The notes beneath the pieces were generated by a model, which ran no database searches, was not told the DNA's origin, and was given only the letters and a program-made list of their open reading frames with translations. The position numbers and the translations under genes are program-made. A DNA stretch of 64,000 nt. It comes from CBDFHJ01 sp965247635 (lineage in GTDB: Bacteria > Chloroflexota > Dehalococcoidia > Lucifugimonadales > Australimonadaceae). Location of the stretch: contig CBDFHJ010000010.1 of NCBI GenBank assembly GCA_965247635.1, positions 1 to 64,000 on the forward strand. Reading direction: 5' to 3'. The number at the start of each line of letters is the position of its first letter. Within the stretch, counting starts at the first letter, position 1. This document shows positions 1-8,597 of the stretch, one piece after another.

Positions 1-1770
1 GAACTGGCGAAGCAGCAGAAGGGTCATGTGGCCAGTCTGTTCGGCGGGCCGTTTCAAGGGTTGCTGGCCGCCACCGCTACGATTGAAGAGTTGCGCCGTA
101 TCCCGGATGCGACGGTAGAACAGGCCGAGCGCAGCAGCTCGCTTTTTGCCGAGTTCGAGAAATCCCAAGCTCCATACAAGAAGGCCTTGCACATATGGGT
201 TAGCAGGCATTTCGGCAACAAGCGAGCCCAGGAGTACCTCACGCTGGCAGGCCCCGATCTTGTCCAGCAGATTAACTCGGGAGGAAAGGGTCTGTCTCCA
301 CAATACCAAGAGACAAACGGCCGGGGAGCCGAAATCGGCAAGGAGAAGCGGTTCTTCCATTGGGACCTGGAGTTCCCAGAGGCGTTTGTGGATCTCCAGG
401 GTGGGCGATGGAAGCCTAAGGAGGAACGGGGATTCGACGCGGTGGTAGGCAATCCACCATACGATGTATTGGGCGGCGAAGGCCTAGACACAAGACTGGA
501 ACAGGAACTCGCTTTCTATCGGGAAGCAAGAATCTACGCGCCTGCCGTTCCCAGAGTCAAGAACCTCTACAAGTTTTTTGTCTGTCGTGCGATTACTTTG
601 CTGGCAAGGGTTGGAAGTTGCTCGTTCATAGTTCCGATGAGCCTGTTGGGAGATATACAGACTACAGAACTTCGTAAGATGCTACTGGAACAGACGCAAC
701 TACAGTCTATTGAGGCTTTCCCTCAGAAGGACGACCCCGCTAAAAGGGTCTTCCCTGACGCCAAACTCTCAACGGCCGTCTTCGTAACCAGTGCGCGCCC
801 TGAGGGAAACCGGTTCTTGGTTCGGACCCATCCTGGCCGGTGGATTTCAGAGTGCTCGGAGACTCTTCAAGTATCGTCCAGCGAGACACTCACTATAGAC
901 CCGGACAATGCTGCTATACCCGCATGCACCCAAAGAGACTGGGAAATAGCAACTGCCATCTGGACAACAAGGGTTGGCAGACTCGGCGATTTGGCAAAAT
1001 GCTTCAGAGGTGATATGGAGGAAACAGCGGAGATCAGGGCTGGCACATTAGGACCACACATCAGCGGGCCTATGGTGTTACGTGGTGCCAACATTACCCT
1101 CTACACAGTACGGGAAGCGTCGCAGGGAGAAGACCTCTTTCTAGATGTGTCAGAGTTCTTAGAACGCTCCGGGTCTGGATCGAAGGCTGTATTCAATTAT
1201 GGTAAACAAAAGATCGGATACCAAAGAAGTTCTCCACAGAACAATTTCCGCAGGCTGATAGCTGCGCCAATTTCACCAGAGATGTTTTGCTTCGATACAG
1301 TTAGTTACGTTAGCGAGGGCTCGTCAAAGATCAACCTCGACATCTTGCTTGCCCTCCTCAACTCCAAGTTCTTGGATTGGTATTTTCGCCTCTGCAGCAC
1401 GAATTCCAAGGTGAACGAATATCAATTCAACAATCTGCCTGTTGTCCAAACTCCAGATTATGTGTCCGACACACCTTGGGGGGCATTGATAGACGAACGG
1501 AGATGGGATCAATTGGAGGCGTCACTCCTCGACGAATGTTCTGAGCCGGGGTTCTTGCCTGGGCCTGTAGCCGCAGCCCTCGCAAAAATGTGCAGACAGA
1601 TCCAACGCATAGAAGCCAGTCGAACGCTCAAGAACCGGTCAGAACGTTCACACCTGGCGCCCGAGAGTCAACCTATCCAAGACGTCATAGACAGAGTGCT
1701 CTTTCGTTGCTACGGCTTGTCAAACGATGATGCTCGCTACGTTGAGGAGCGGCTTCGGGAGATGTTGTGA
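1..1770 (+). CDS. Eco57I-type DNA methyltransferase / restriction-modification protein, 5' end outside window
   Basis: The frame is open from base 1, so the N-terminus lies off the window. The visible part carries the amino-methyltransferase motif NPPY near visible residue 151, preceded by FDAVVG, as in Eco57I/TaqI-like N6-adenine methylases. About 400 residues follow that look like a target-recognition region, including a QxxFNNLPV-type segment near the end. The expected role is sequence-specific DNA methylation, possibly with a nuclease domain in the missing part. Its TGA overlaps the GTG of the next gene, so the two are probably co-transcribed and coupled. GC content is clearly lower than in the chromosomal genes after 13 kb, consistent with transfer. 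The methylase family is secure; whether it also cleaves DNA cannot be seen here. Confidence 0.85.
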   Translation, partial: ELAKQQKGHVASLFGGPFQGLLAATATIEELRRIPDATVEQAERSSSLFAEFEKSQAPYKKALHIWVSRHFGNKRAQEYLTLAGPDLVQQINSGGKGLSPQYQETNGRGAEIGKEKRFFHWDLEFPEAFVDLQGGRWKPKEERGFDAVVGNPPYDVLGGEGLDTRLEQELAFYREARIYAPAVPRVKNLYKFFVCRAITLLARVGSCSFIVPMSLLGDIQTTELRKMLLEQTQLQSIEAFPQKDDPAKRVFPDAKLSTAVFVTSARPEGNRFLVRTHPGRWISECSETLQVSSSETLTIDPDNAAIPACTQRDWEIATAIWTTRVGRLGDLAKCFRGDMEETAEIRAGTLGPHISGPMVLRGANITLYTVREASQGEDLFLDVSEFLERSGSGSKAVFNYGKQKIGYQRSSPQNNFRRLIAAPISPEMFCFDTVSYVSEGSSKINLDILLALLNSKFLDWYFRLCSTNSKVNEYQFNNLPVVQTPDYVSDTPWGALIDERRWDQLEASLLDECSEPGFLPGPVAAALAKMCRQIQRIEASRTLKNRSERSHLAPESQPIQDVIDRVLFRCYGLSNDDARYVEERLREML

Positions 1771-2837
1771 GGGGGTTACCTCTTGAAGTTAAGGGATGCC
1801 TGACTAAAGCTCGAGAGTCGGCGCTGTTGGCCGTTGAGACCTACAACCGGCCGGGCACAGTATTTCGTTCCGGTGGATTCATAGTGTTTATGGTAATAGC
1901 CTGGACAGCCCTATTTCACTCCATATTTCTCCGGGCTGGCACGAAGCCCTTCTACTATGTGACAAAGAAGGGCAGATACGTGCGCTATGAGAAGCTCGAT
2001 GGGGAAAACAAAGCATGGGAGCTGGCGGAGTGTGTTCGACAATTCTATAAGGACAAGAATCCTGCCGAACGAAAGAATCTGGAATTCTTTATTGGCCTTA
2101 GGAACAAGATCGAACATCGCAATATGCCACAACTCGATGACCAAATATTTGGCGAGTGCCAGGCTTTGCTATTGAACTTCGAAGCTCTGCTCGAAAAGGA
2201 GTACAGTGACCGGTATTCCTTAAATGAGAGTCTGGCAGTCTCGCTTCAATTCTCAACCATCACACCTCAAGGGAAAGCCCGCGCAATTCGACAGTTGCAA
2301 ACTAAGACATATCGGTCAGTGCAGGAATATGTGAGGCGATTCCGAAGCAGCTTGTCCGCAGAAATCGAACGAAGCATGGAATACAGCTACAAGGTGTTTC
2401 TCGTGCCTAAGACAGGTAATCATGCCAACTCGTCAGACCTTGCGGTCGAATTCATCAATGTGAACAGCCTTGATGAGGCTGCGAGGCAAGCAATTGAGCG
2501 AGCAATCTCTCTGCTTAAGACCCGTGAGACCGAGGTGGCTAACCCAGGAAAGATGAAGCCAGGTGATGTGGCTCAGAAAGTCCAGGAACATCTCGGAGTT
2601 CACTTCGGCACCAACGACCATACCAGGTGCTGGAAGCATTTCGGCGTCAGGCCTCCAACTACATCCAACGACCCCACGCGCTGTGAAGTTCAGTACTGTC
2701 ACTACGATGTACCGCATAAGGACTATGTCTACACTGACGAGTGGGTGGAACGGTTGACCAAAACTCTGTCAGACCCGAAGAAATACAAGGAGATCCTTGG
2801 AAAGGTGCCACGCTCACCGTTGAAGTCGGCGGTCTAG
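1767..2837 (+). CDS. DUF3644 family protein with HEPN-type RNxxxH motif
   Basis: This 356-residue protein opens with EVKGCLTKARESALLAVETYNRPGT-like sequence, the hallmark I associate with DUF3644. At about residues 111-116 it has RNKIEH followed by RN, which fits the R-x4-6-H active-site signature of HEPN ribonucleases. That suggests an RNA-cleaving or toxin-like role, but this is inferred from the motif only. The GTG start overlaps the upstream methylase stop, implying translational coupling. The helicase gene follows 8 bases downstream. DUF3644 proteins are commonly seen near restriction-modification genes, so an effector or regulator role in defence is plausible. The C-terminal 200 residues show no motif I recognise. 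Confidence 0.75.
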   Translation: MRGLPLEVKGCLTKARESALLAVETYNRPGTVFRSGGFIVFMVIAWTALFHSIFLRAGTKPFYYVTKKGRYVRYEKLDGENKAWELAECVRQFYKDKNPAERKNLEFFIGLRNKIEHRNMPQLDDQIFGECQALLLNFEALLEKEYSDRYSLNESLAVSLQFSTITPQGKARAIRQLQTKTYRSVQEYVRRFRSSLSAEIERSMEYSYKVFLVPKTGNHANSSDLAVEFINVNSLDEAARQAIERAISLLKTRETEVANPGKMKPGDVAQKVQEHLGVHFGTNDHTRCWKHFGVRPPTTSNDPTRCEVQYCHYDVPHKDYVYTDEWVERLTKTLSDPKKYKEILGKVPRSPLKSAV

Positions 2838-2845
2838 GTTTCGTT

Positions 2846-5800
2846 ATGCACATCCCGTACGTCATAGACAACGAACGCCACCGCATGGCGGATGTGCTCG
2901 GAGAGCTCCTGTCTGGGCATTCTGGGAAATCGCTGGACATCGCCACCGCTTACTTCAACGTGCGTGGCTTCACGCTATTGCAGCAGGGTTTGCAGGGTCT
3001 CGGCAGCTTTCGCCTGCTCCTGGGTGACGAGCCGGGCGACGGTGAGGCCGTGGGGCTACGACCCCGCGCCGCTCGACAGTTGACCAGCGAGCTGAACGTT
3101 GCGCCCTTCGACGAAGCCACCCTCAGGGCAGTAGAAGACCTGATCGCGTTCCTCCGCCGTGACATAGTGGCAGTGCGTGCATACCAAGAGGGCTTTCTAC
3201 ACGCCAAGAGCTACATCTTCTACGGCGACCTGCCGGTAGGTGGCGCAGACCGATTCCAGCCCATCGCCGCCATCGTTGGTTCCAGCAACTTCACAGGCGC
3301 AGGCCTCACCACCAACAAGGAACTCAACCTCTCCCACAAGGCAGTGCTTACTGAAGAGGAAATGGCCAGGATAGGTCCACCGCCTGTGGACGGGCCAGGG
3401 GAGATGAAGCTACGTCGTGAGTTGATGAGGGGCGTCGGTGCCCAAGCCATCACCGAGTTGGACCATTGGTTCCGAGAGCACTGGGAAGCATCGCCAGATT
3501 TCAAAGACGAGCTCATAGACCTCCTGGACGCCTCCAAGTTCGGCCAGAAGGAGTACACCCCGTACCAGGTCTATATGAAGGCCCTGTTCGAATACTTCAA
3601 GGATGACCTTGCGACTGACGCGCCAACGCCAGGCAAGTCAGCGGTCGAGTTAGCCGAGTTTCAGGAGGATGCTGTCAAGAAGGCCCGCTTGGTCCTGGCC
3701 CGCTACGACGGCGTGCTGATTGGGGACTCAGTTGGCTTGGGGAAGACATGGATCGGCAAGAAGCTACTTGAGGACTATGCCTACCACCTGCGGCAGAAGG
3801 CGCTGGTCATCTGCCCGGCATCCCTTCGTCAGATGTGGACGGCCGAGCTTCGGGACGTGACCATCGCAGCCACCATCCTCTCCCAAGAGGAGTTGGGTCA
3901 GGCAGAATTCGACCCGGGTCCCGTAGGTGACACGGACGTCATTCTCATCGACGAGTCGCACAACTTCCGGAATCGCACCACCCAACGCTATGAGAACTTG
4001 GAGCGGATCATCAGCGCGAACGGCCGACGCGGAAGGGACGGCAGCCGGAAGAAGCTCATCATGCTGACGGCGACGCCAATCAACAACAACATCTTCGACC
4101 TGTACAACCAGATTACCCTGATAACCGGGGGTGACCGGAGCTACTTCTCCGGTGCTGGTATTGGAGACCTGTACCGGTTCTTCCTCAGCGCTCGCCGTAA
4201 TGCAGCCGATCATGAGACCGGGGTCGCGCTCTTCAACTTACTGGAGGAAGTCGTAATTCGACGCACCAGAGCCTTCGTGCGCAAGACCTACCCTGAGGCC
4301 ATGATCAATGGCAAAAAGATTACATGGCCTGAGCGCCGTCTCAAGACGATCCACTACGACTTGGAATCCACCTACGGCGGTATCTACGACAAGGTGGTGG
4401 CCGCGATAGAGAACCTAGAACTCGCCCCTTATCAGCTTGAGACCTACAAGAAGGCCGGTGTTGAGAGGGACGAGTTCGAGCAGGGCCGAGAAGAGGCCCT
4501 GGCGGGAATCTTCAGAAGTCGCTACCTGAAGCGCTTTGAGTCCAGCGTGGATGCTTTTCGCATCAGTATCAGGCGAGCGCTGGAGTTCACCAGGACCTTT
4601 GAGAGCTACTTCTTGGAAGGCAAGCTCCTCGACAGCTCCTCTTTCCAAAAGGCCATGCGTCACCTGTCCAGCGAGGATGAAGAGGAAGAGGCGACCCCCG
4701 GGGGCAGAGCCGATGAGTTGGACGCCAACGAAGACGCCAGCGAACTGCTCGCTGACCTACCAGAGCTTGATACGTCGCAGTACGACCTGCGAGGCATTCA
4801 TCAGGCGCTTCAACATGATGCTGACTCGTTGACGGAGCTTTGGCGGCTCGTCAACAGCATCACACCCGATGAAGACTCCAAGCTCCAGACGTTGAAGAGC
4901 CTACTGTCGACAGACTTGAAGGGCCAAAAGGTCATTGTGTTCACTTATTACCGCGACACCGCCCGCTACCTCTACAGGGAGCTTGGCGGTGATGAGGGTG
5001 CCGATTTCCGCCTGCAGATGGGAGATCCCACGATTCGGCGTATGGACGGCGGTGCGTCTCCAGCCGAGCGAGTCCGCCTAATTCAAGCCTTCGCGCCGCA
5101 TTCGAATAACAGACCAGACCTCGCTGGCTCCGATAGAGAGATAGACATCCTGCTGTCTACCGACGTTCTGTCCGAGGGACAGAACCTGCAGGACTGTGGC
5201 CTCTTGGTTAACTACGACCTGCACTGGAATCCCACTCGTATGGTGCAGAGGGCGGGCAGGATTGATCGCATTGGCTCGAAGCACCCGCTGCTTTGGGTCT
5301 ACAACATGTTTCCAGAGGCTGGGCTGGAGAAGCTCCTCCGCTTGGTGGAAAGCCTCAACCGTAAAATCACGGACATCGACCGAAGCGGGTTTCTAGACGT
5401 GTCAGTCCTTGGGGAGACGGTCCACCCCCGTAACTTCAACACGCTGCGCAGGATATTGGATGAGGATGGCAGCGTAATCGAGGAGCAAGAGCAGTTCGCA
5501 GAGCTTGCCAGCAATGAGTTCCTACTCCACCAGTTGCAGAACCTACTCGACACGGGCGCGAGAGAGATGCTAGATGAGCTTCCGGACGGCATTCACTCGG
5601 GTCTTGCCAGGGCCGGTGAACGAGGTTTGTTCTTCTACTTCACCGCACCAGCGGGGCGTGGTGAGGGACGGCGCCACTTCTGGCGTTACTACGACATGAA
5701 TCGTGACCGGGTGCTCGACAACCGTTTCTTGATTGCAAACCTCATCGCATGCGCACCCGACACTCCGCGAGTGCTGGGCGACAGCGATGTCTTCGCCATT

Positions 5801-6178
5801 CAGGACAAGGTGATTGACGACATCCTCAATTCGGTACAAGAGCAGCAGGCCGTGGAAGCCGCTCCGACGATACTCGACCCGCTTCAGCAGACGGTCATTA
5901 CGCTATTACGAGGATACCTGCATAGCCCGGCAGTCACACGCAGCGACGTTCGGGGTGCGATGCAGCGTCTACGCGTCCCAATGACTCACGCTGCCATACG
6001 AGACTTGCGCCGGGTCTATGACAGGTTCCAGTATAACCAAGACATTGGGTCGATTCTTATCCACGTACGATCAATCGATTCGGTCGATTCCCAGGGCAGC
6101 GCCTCTGACCGCCACCCGCAGGATCCACTCTCAAGGGATGACCTCCACCTCGTATGTTTCGATTTCGTTTGGAGTTGA
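2846..6178 (+). CDS. Phospholipase D domain-SNF2 helicase fusion (defence-type)
   Basis: This protein of about 1110 residues joins an N-terminal PLD-like nuclease domain to a superfamily 2 helicase. The PLD part has HAKSYIFYGD near residue 118 and GSSNFTGAGL some 30 residues later, a single HKD set. The helicase part has Walker A GDSVGLGKTW near residue 292, a DESH box near 368, TATPINNN near 408 and motif VI QRAGRIDRIG near 800. The same two activities occur in DISARM as separate proteins, DrmC and DrmA. I chose ATG 2846 because the 35 residues encoded upstream lie inside the previous gene. It probably translocates on or remodels foreign DNA and nicks it, working with the neighbouring methylase. 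Confidence 0.88.
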   Translation: MHIPYVIDNERHRMADVLGELLSGHSGKSLDIATAYFNVRGFTLLQQGLQGLGSFRLLLGDEPGDGEAVGLRPRAARQLTSELNVAPFDEATLRAVEDLIAFLRRDIVAVRAYQEGFLHAKSYIFYGDLPVGGADRFQPIAAIVGSSNFTGAGLTTNKELNLSHKAVLTEEEMARIGPPPVDGPGEMKLRRELMRGVGAQAITELDHWFREHWEASPDFKDELIDLLDASKFGQKEYTPYQVYMKALFEYFKDDLATDAPTPGKSAVELAEFQEDAVKKARLVLARYDGVLIGDSVGLGKTWIGKKLLEDYAYHLRQKALVICPASLRQMWTAELRDVTIAATILSQEELGQAEFDPGPVGDTDVILIDESHNFRNRTTQRYENLERIISANGRRGRDGSRKKLIMLTATPINNNIFDLYNQITLITGGDRSYFSGAGIGDLYRFFLSARRNAADHETGVALFNLLEEVVIRRTRAFVRKTYPEAMINGKKITWPERRLKTIHYDLESTYGGIYDKVVAAIENLELAPYQLETYKKAGVERDEFEQGREEALAGIFRSRYLKRFESSVDAFRISIRRALEFTRTFESYFLEGKLLDSSSFQKAMRHLSSEDEEEEATPGGRADELDANEDASELLADLPELDTSQYDLRGIHQALQHDADSLTELWRLVNSITPDEDSKLQTLKSLLSTDLKGQKVIVFTYYRDTARYLYRELGGDEGADFRLQMGDPTIRRMDGGASPAERVRLIQAFAPHSNNRPDLAGSDREIDILLSTDVLSEGQNLQDCGLLVNYDLHWNPTRMVQRAGRIDRIGSKHPLLWVYNMFPEAGLEKLLRLVESLNRKITDIDRSGFLDVSVLGETVHPRNFNTLRRILDEDGSVIEEQEQFAELASNEFLLHQLQNLLDTGAREMLDELPDGIHSGLARAGERGLFFYFTAPAGRGEGRRHFWRYYDMNRDRVLDNRFLIANLIACAPDTPRVLGDSDVFAIQDKVIDDILNSVQEQQAVEAAPTILDPLQQTVITLLRGYLHSPAVTRSDVRGAMQRLRVPMTHAAIRDLRRVYDRFQYNQDIGSILIHVRSIDSVDSQGSASDRHPQDPLSRDDLHLVCFDFVWS

Positions 6179-6212
6179 TGCAACAGGATAACTACCCATT
6201 CAGTGAGTTGTG

Positions 6213-7424
6213 ATGGATATACAGGATACAGAAGACCCCGATCTTCTTCGAGAGATGTTTGACACAGGCGTATTTGCCTCCTCGTACCAAAGATCAGAGA
6301 CGATTCAAAAGGCCGGGAACCTGTTTATCGAAGCCGGACGAGGGAAAGACGCAGACGAGGCACGGTGGGATGCCGCTCTGTTCAGTCACCATCGGCGGGA
6401 CTTAGGCCAAGAGGCTGAGGGGCGATTTGGTCCCCTCGCGGAGTTTTCGAACGGATTCGTGTTGCCAGACCCAAGCATCTTCACAGAGGAAGTCCTCGAC
6501 TATTACGAGCGTCGCGCGGGTGAGGTCAATAACCCTGTCCTGAGGTCCTGGTATGCAGACTTCATTTGGGAACGCCGTCGCACTCACGTCTTCGCGCGGA
6601 TCGCAATCCAAGCTATGCACGAGACGTACCCACTGTTCCTTGAAGACGGTGAGAGGTGGCATGAAGCGGCAGATTCGATAGTGCGGCCTCTTAGGCTGGC
6701 CCGGGCGTTGCGACAGGCGGAGCTTGTAGGCACAGCCAAGAAAACAGCATATGCGGCATTGCAGGATTTCATGTCAGCTAAGGCTCATCCGGCTGTTCGC
6801 TACGCTCTTGAACCCATCGACACCATCCTGGAAGGAAGCGATGTTACAAAGGATGAGACTGCGATTCTCCTTCAGTCAGCCAAACTAGGAGAGGCGTTCT
6901 ACAAAGGCGAACACACTTATCACTTAGCGCAATCCTTTGCAAAGCGAGTGGCAACGCTTCAGAGCAGGCTGGGTGCCGAGGGTGAATCCCAAGAGGCCCA
7001 GTTGCGAATTGGGCAGTACTATGAGGTAGAGGCAGAACAAGCAGATAGCGGCATCGCGTCGGCCATCCACCTCCAAGAGGCGATACGACACTACGTGAGT
7101 GTGGGCAGCACGCAGGATGTTGAGCGACTCAAGAAGGAGGTCAACGTGCAATGGGGATCCGAACCAGTACAACGGGAGTTCAAGACGATTCATGCAGAGA
7201 TGGAATACCCGCTGGAAGAGGTGCGGACGTCAGCGCGGCGGTTGCTCACGACAGGTCTTGAGGCAGCGTTGATACAATTAGGGCTCGGACGCCTCTTTAT
7301 CCCGGCGATTGACTCAATGAGGAACCGAAGCCGGAATCTGGCTGAACAGTTCCCTCTTCAACACCTGGTCACACGAGTCATCATGAGAGGGTCCCTGAAC
7401 AGGGGGATAAGTGGAACTGATTGA
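6213..7424 (+). CDS. DUF4209/DUF7380-like protein, N-terminal part (frame broken downstream)
   Basis: About 403 mostly helical residues end at a TGA. The sequence resembles the N-terminal and central part of DUF4209-type proteins; the stretch RLFIPAIDSMRNRSRNLAEQ is typical of the region before the DUF4209 core. The core itself is encoded just downstream in the same frame (7425-8078), so 6213-8078 very likely represents one ancestral gene of about 620 codons. ATG 6213 follows a GTG at 6210 and either could start. It is the fourth gene of the cassette, 34 bases after the helicase, on the same strand. The function is unknown; context suggests defence. Confidence 0.65.
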   Translation: MDIQDTEDPDLLREMFDTGVFASSYQRSETIQKAGNLFIEAGRGKDADEARWDAALFSHHRRDLGQEAEGRFGPLAEFSNGFVLPDPSIFTEEVLDYYERRAGEVNNPVLRSWYADFIWERRRTHVFARIAIQAMHETYPLFLEDGERWHEAADSIVRPLRLARALRQAELVGTAKKTAYAALQDFMSAKAHPAVRYALEPIDTILEGSDVTKDETAILLQSAKLGEAFYKGEHTYHLAQSFAKRVATLQSRLGAEGESQEAQLRIGQYYEVEAEQADSGIASAIHLQEAIRHYVSVGSTQDVERLKKEVNVQWGSEPVQREFKTIHAEMEYPLEEVRTSARRLLTTGLEAALIQLGLGRLFIPAIDSMRNRSRNLAEQFPLQHLVTRVIMRGSLNRGISGTD

Positions 7425-8078
7425 GGGCATGATAGGCTCTCGGAGACAGGACAACGAGGGGATAGGTGGCTCTTGCCCTACGCGGCGAGAAATCCGAGGA
7501 GGCCTCTCTGTATCAACAGTATGATCTCGAAGTGGGGGTCATGGGCATCAATCTCCATGAGACCTCAGCCGCGGGAGCAGACCTTGTCGGTGTTTCGGGA
7601 AGAAGGCGGGCTAAGCTTGGACTCGCTTTCGGATTTCCTACGAAAAAGCCCGTTCATCGACAAAGAAGTCGGTGAGATCTTGGAAGTGGGTATCGAGCGG
7701 TACCTTGCCGCCGATTACATCAGCGCGATACACGTGTTGGTACCCAAGTTGGAGGATGCGCTACGTAAAACTCTGGGAATGCTGAACGGCTCGACCACAT
7801 CCATCCGAGGGGACATGACACGCGCAATCGACTTGGAACAGGTCCTGCGCGCTCCAGAACTGGTCAAGCTCTTGGGAGAGGATACAATTTTCTTCCTCAA
7901 GTACCTCCTAGTCGAACAACTTGGGGAGAACATGAGGAACGATGTAACCCATGGGCTAATGCGGAAATCGGACTGTACACCGGGAGCCGCGTCTTTGGTA
8001 CTGTTGGCCTTATTCCGTCTTGTTCCCTACGAACTGGACTCGGGATCAGATGCTGGGAATGCGCAGCCCTCGGTTTAG
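7425..8078 (+). pseudogene. DUF4209-like C-terminal domain with HEPN-type motif, separated by a frame disruption
   Basis: After the TGA at 7422-7424 the same frame stays open to 8078. From about 7615 it reads as a DUF4209 core (ERYLAADYISAIHVLVPKLE, then LGEDTIFFLKYLLVEQ) ending with RNDVTHG, an R-x4-H HEPN-like motif. Between about 7466 and 7560, however, the plausible protein sequence (SLYQQYDLEVGVMGINLHE) is in the +2-relative frame instead. Two compensating shifts therefore seem to flank that segment. Either the gene has decayed or the sequence has indel errors. The first ATG in this frame is an internal one near 7500, so independent translation of this part is not convincing. The domain call is moderately firm; functional status is open. 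Confidence 0.55.
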
Positions 8079-8336
8079 CCGATGGATGCTTGCCAGTCTG
8101 GTGCACGTCTGTAGACTCAATCTGATAGCAAGCGACCTGGCTGAGGGACCTAAATGGAGGGCCTGACTGAGTCGGAGCATCCCCTGTGGAATCCCACTGT
8201 TGCCGGGCAGCAAAGAAAGCCCAGACAGATGGAGAAACAGGCTGCGATGACTGGGTGCAAAAAAGGCCCTGCATATATGGGCAGAAAGAGGGAAGCCATC
8301 GCTATCCAACGATGACTCTCCTCTGTAGCCTTCTGG
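8079..8336. other. Intergenic stretch, nothing recognised
   Basis: Between the DUF4209-like remnant and the small minus-strand gene I see no convincing gene, RNA or repeat. Short frames exist on the minus strand but have no supporting ribosome-binding site or recognisable product. The stretch separates the lower-GC cargo cassette from the higher-GC replication-relaxation/recombinase module. Confidence 0.4.
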
Positions 8337-8537
8337 TCAGCGCAGGGCGCTGACCAACTCCTCCTTCCCTTTCTGCTCAAGGCTAAGCGCCCACTCAACC
8401 ATGGATAGCGTAGCGGGCTTGGGCTTGTTATTCCTTCTGGAAGGCTTCTCCGGTTCCTCGGCCATGAACTCCGCCCAGGAGAAAAGAGATCGCTGCGGCT
8501 CTGGGACTTCGTTGCGGTGACCCTCTGGCCTTACCAC
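8337..8537 (-). CDS. Small hypothetical protein of mobile-element type
   Basis: A 66-residue frame with a charged, lysine-rich middle and a C-terminal segment LSMVEWALSLEQKGKEE. Short proteins with a similar SMFEWAL-like helix occur on actinobacterial and chloroflexal mobile elements in my recollection, but I cannot confirm a family. It starts at GTG 8537 and is divergent from the replication-relaxation-like gene. No strong ribosome-binding site is visible; an internal ATG at 8464 is an alternative start. It could be a small regulator or accessory protein. The call rests on composition and position only. Confidence 0.4.
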   Translation of the reverse strand: MVRPEGHRNEVPEPQRSLFSWAEFMAEEPEKPSRRNNKPKPATLSMVEWALSLEQKGKEELVSALR

Positions 8538-8597
8538 AAAACTGCTTTCTGTACAAGGGCTTGCAGGGCATTACATACGCCGAGTTTCCCGTTCACA

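Noticed and set aside
2741..2845. Upstream start of the PLD-helicase gene
   Set aside because: The added residues lie inside the DUF3644 gene and resemble no PLD domain; ATG 2846 follows its stop closely.
7422..7424. TGA in the DUF4209-like gene as a selenocysteine codon
   Set aside because: No Cys-containing motif is expected there, no fitting hairpin follows, and the family-like sequence downstream is in another frame. A frame disruption explains it better.
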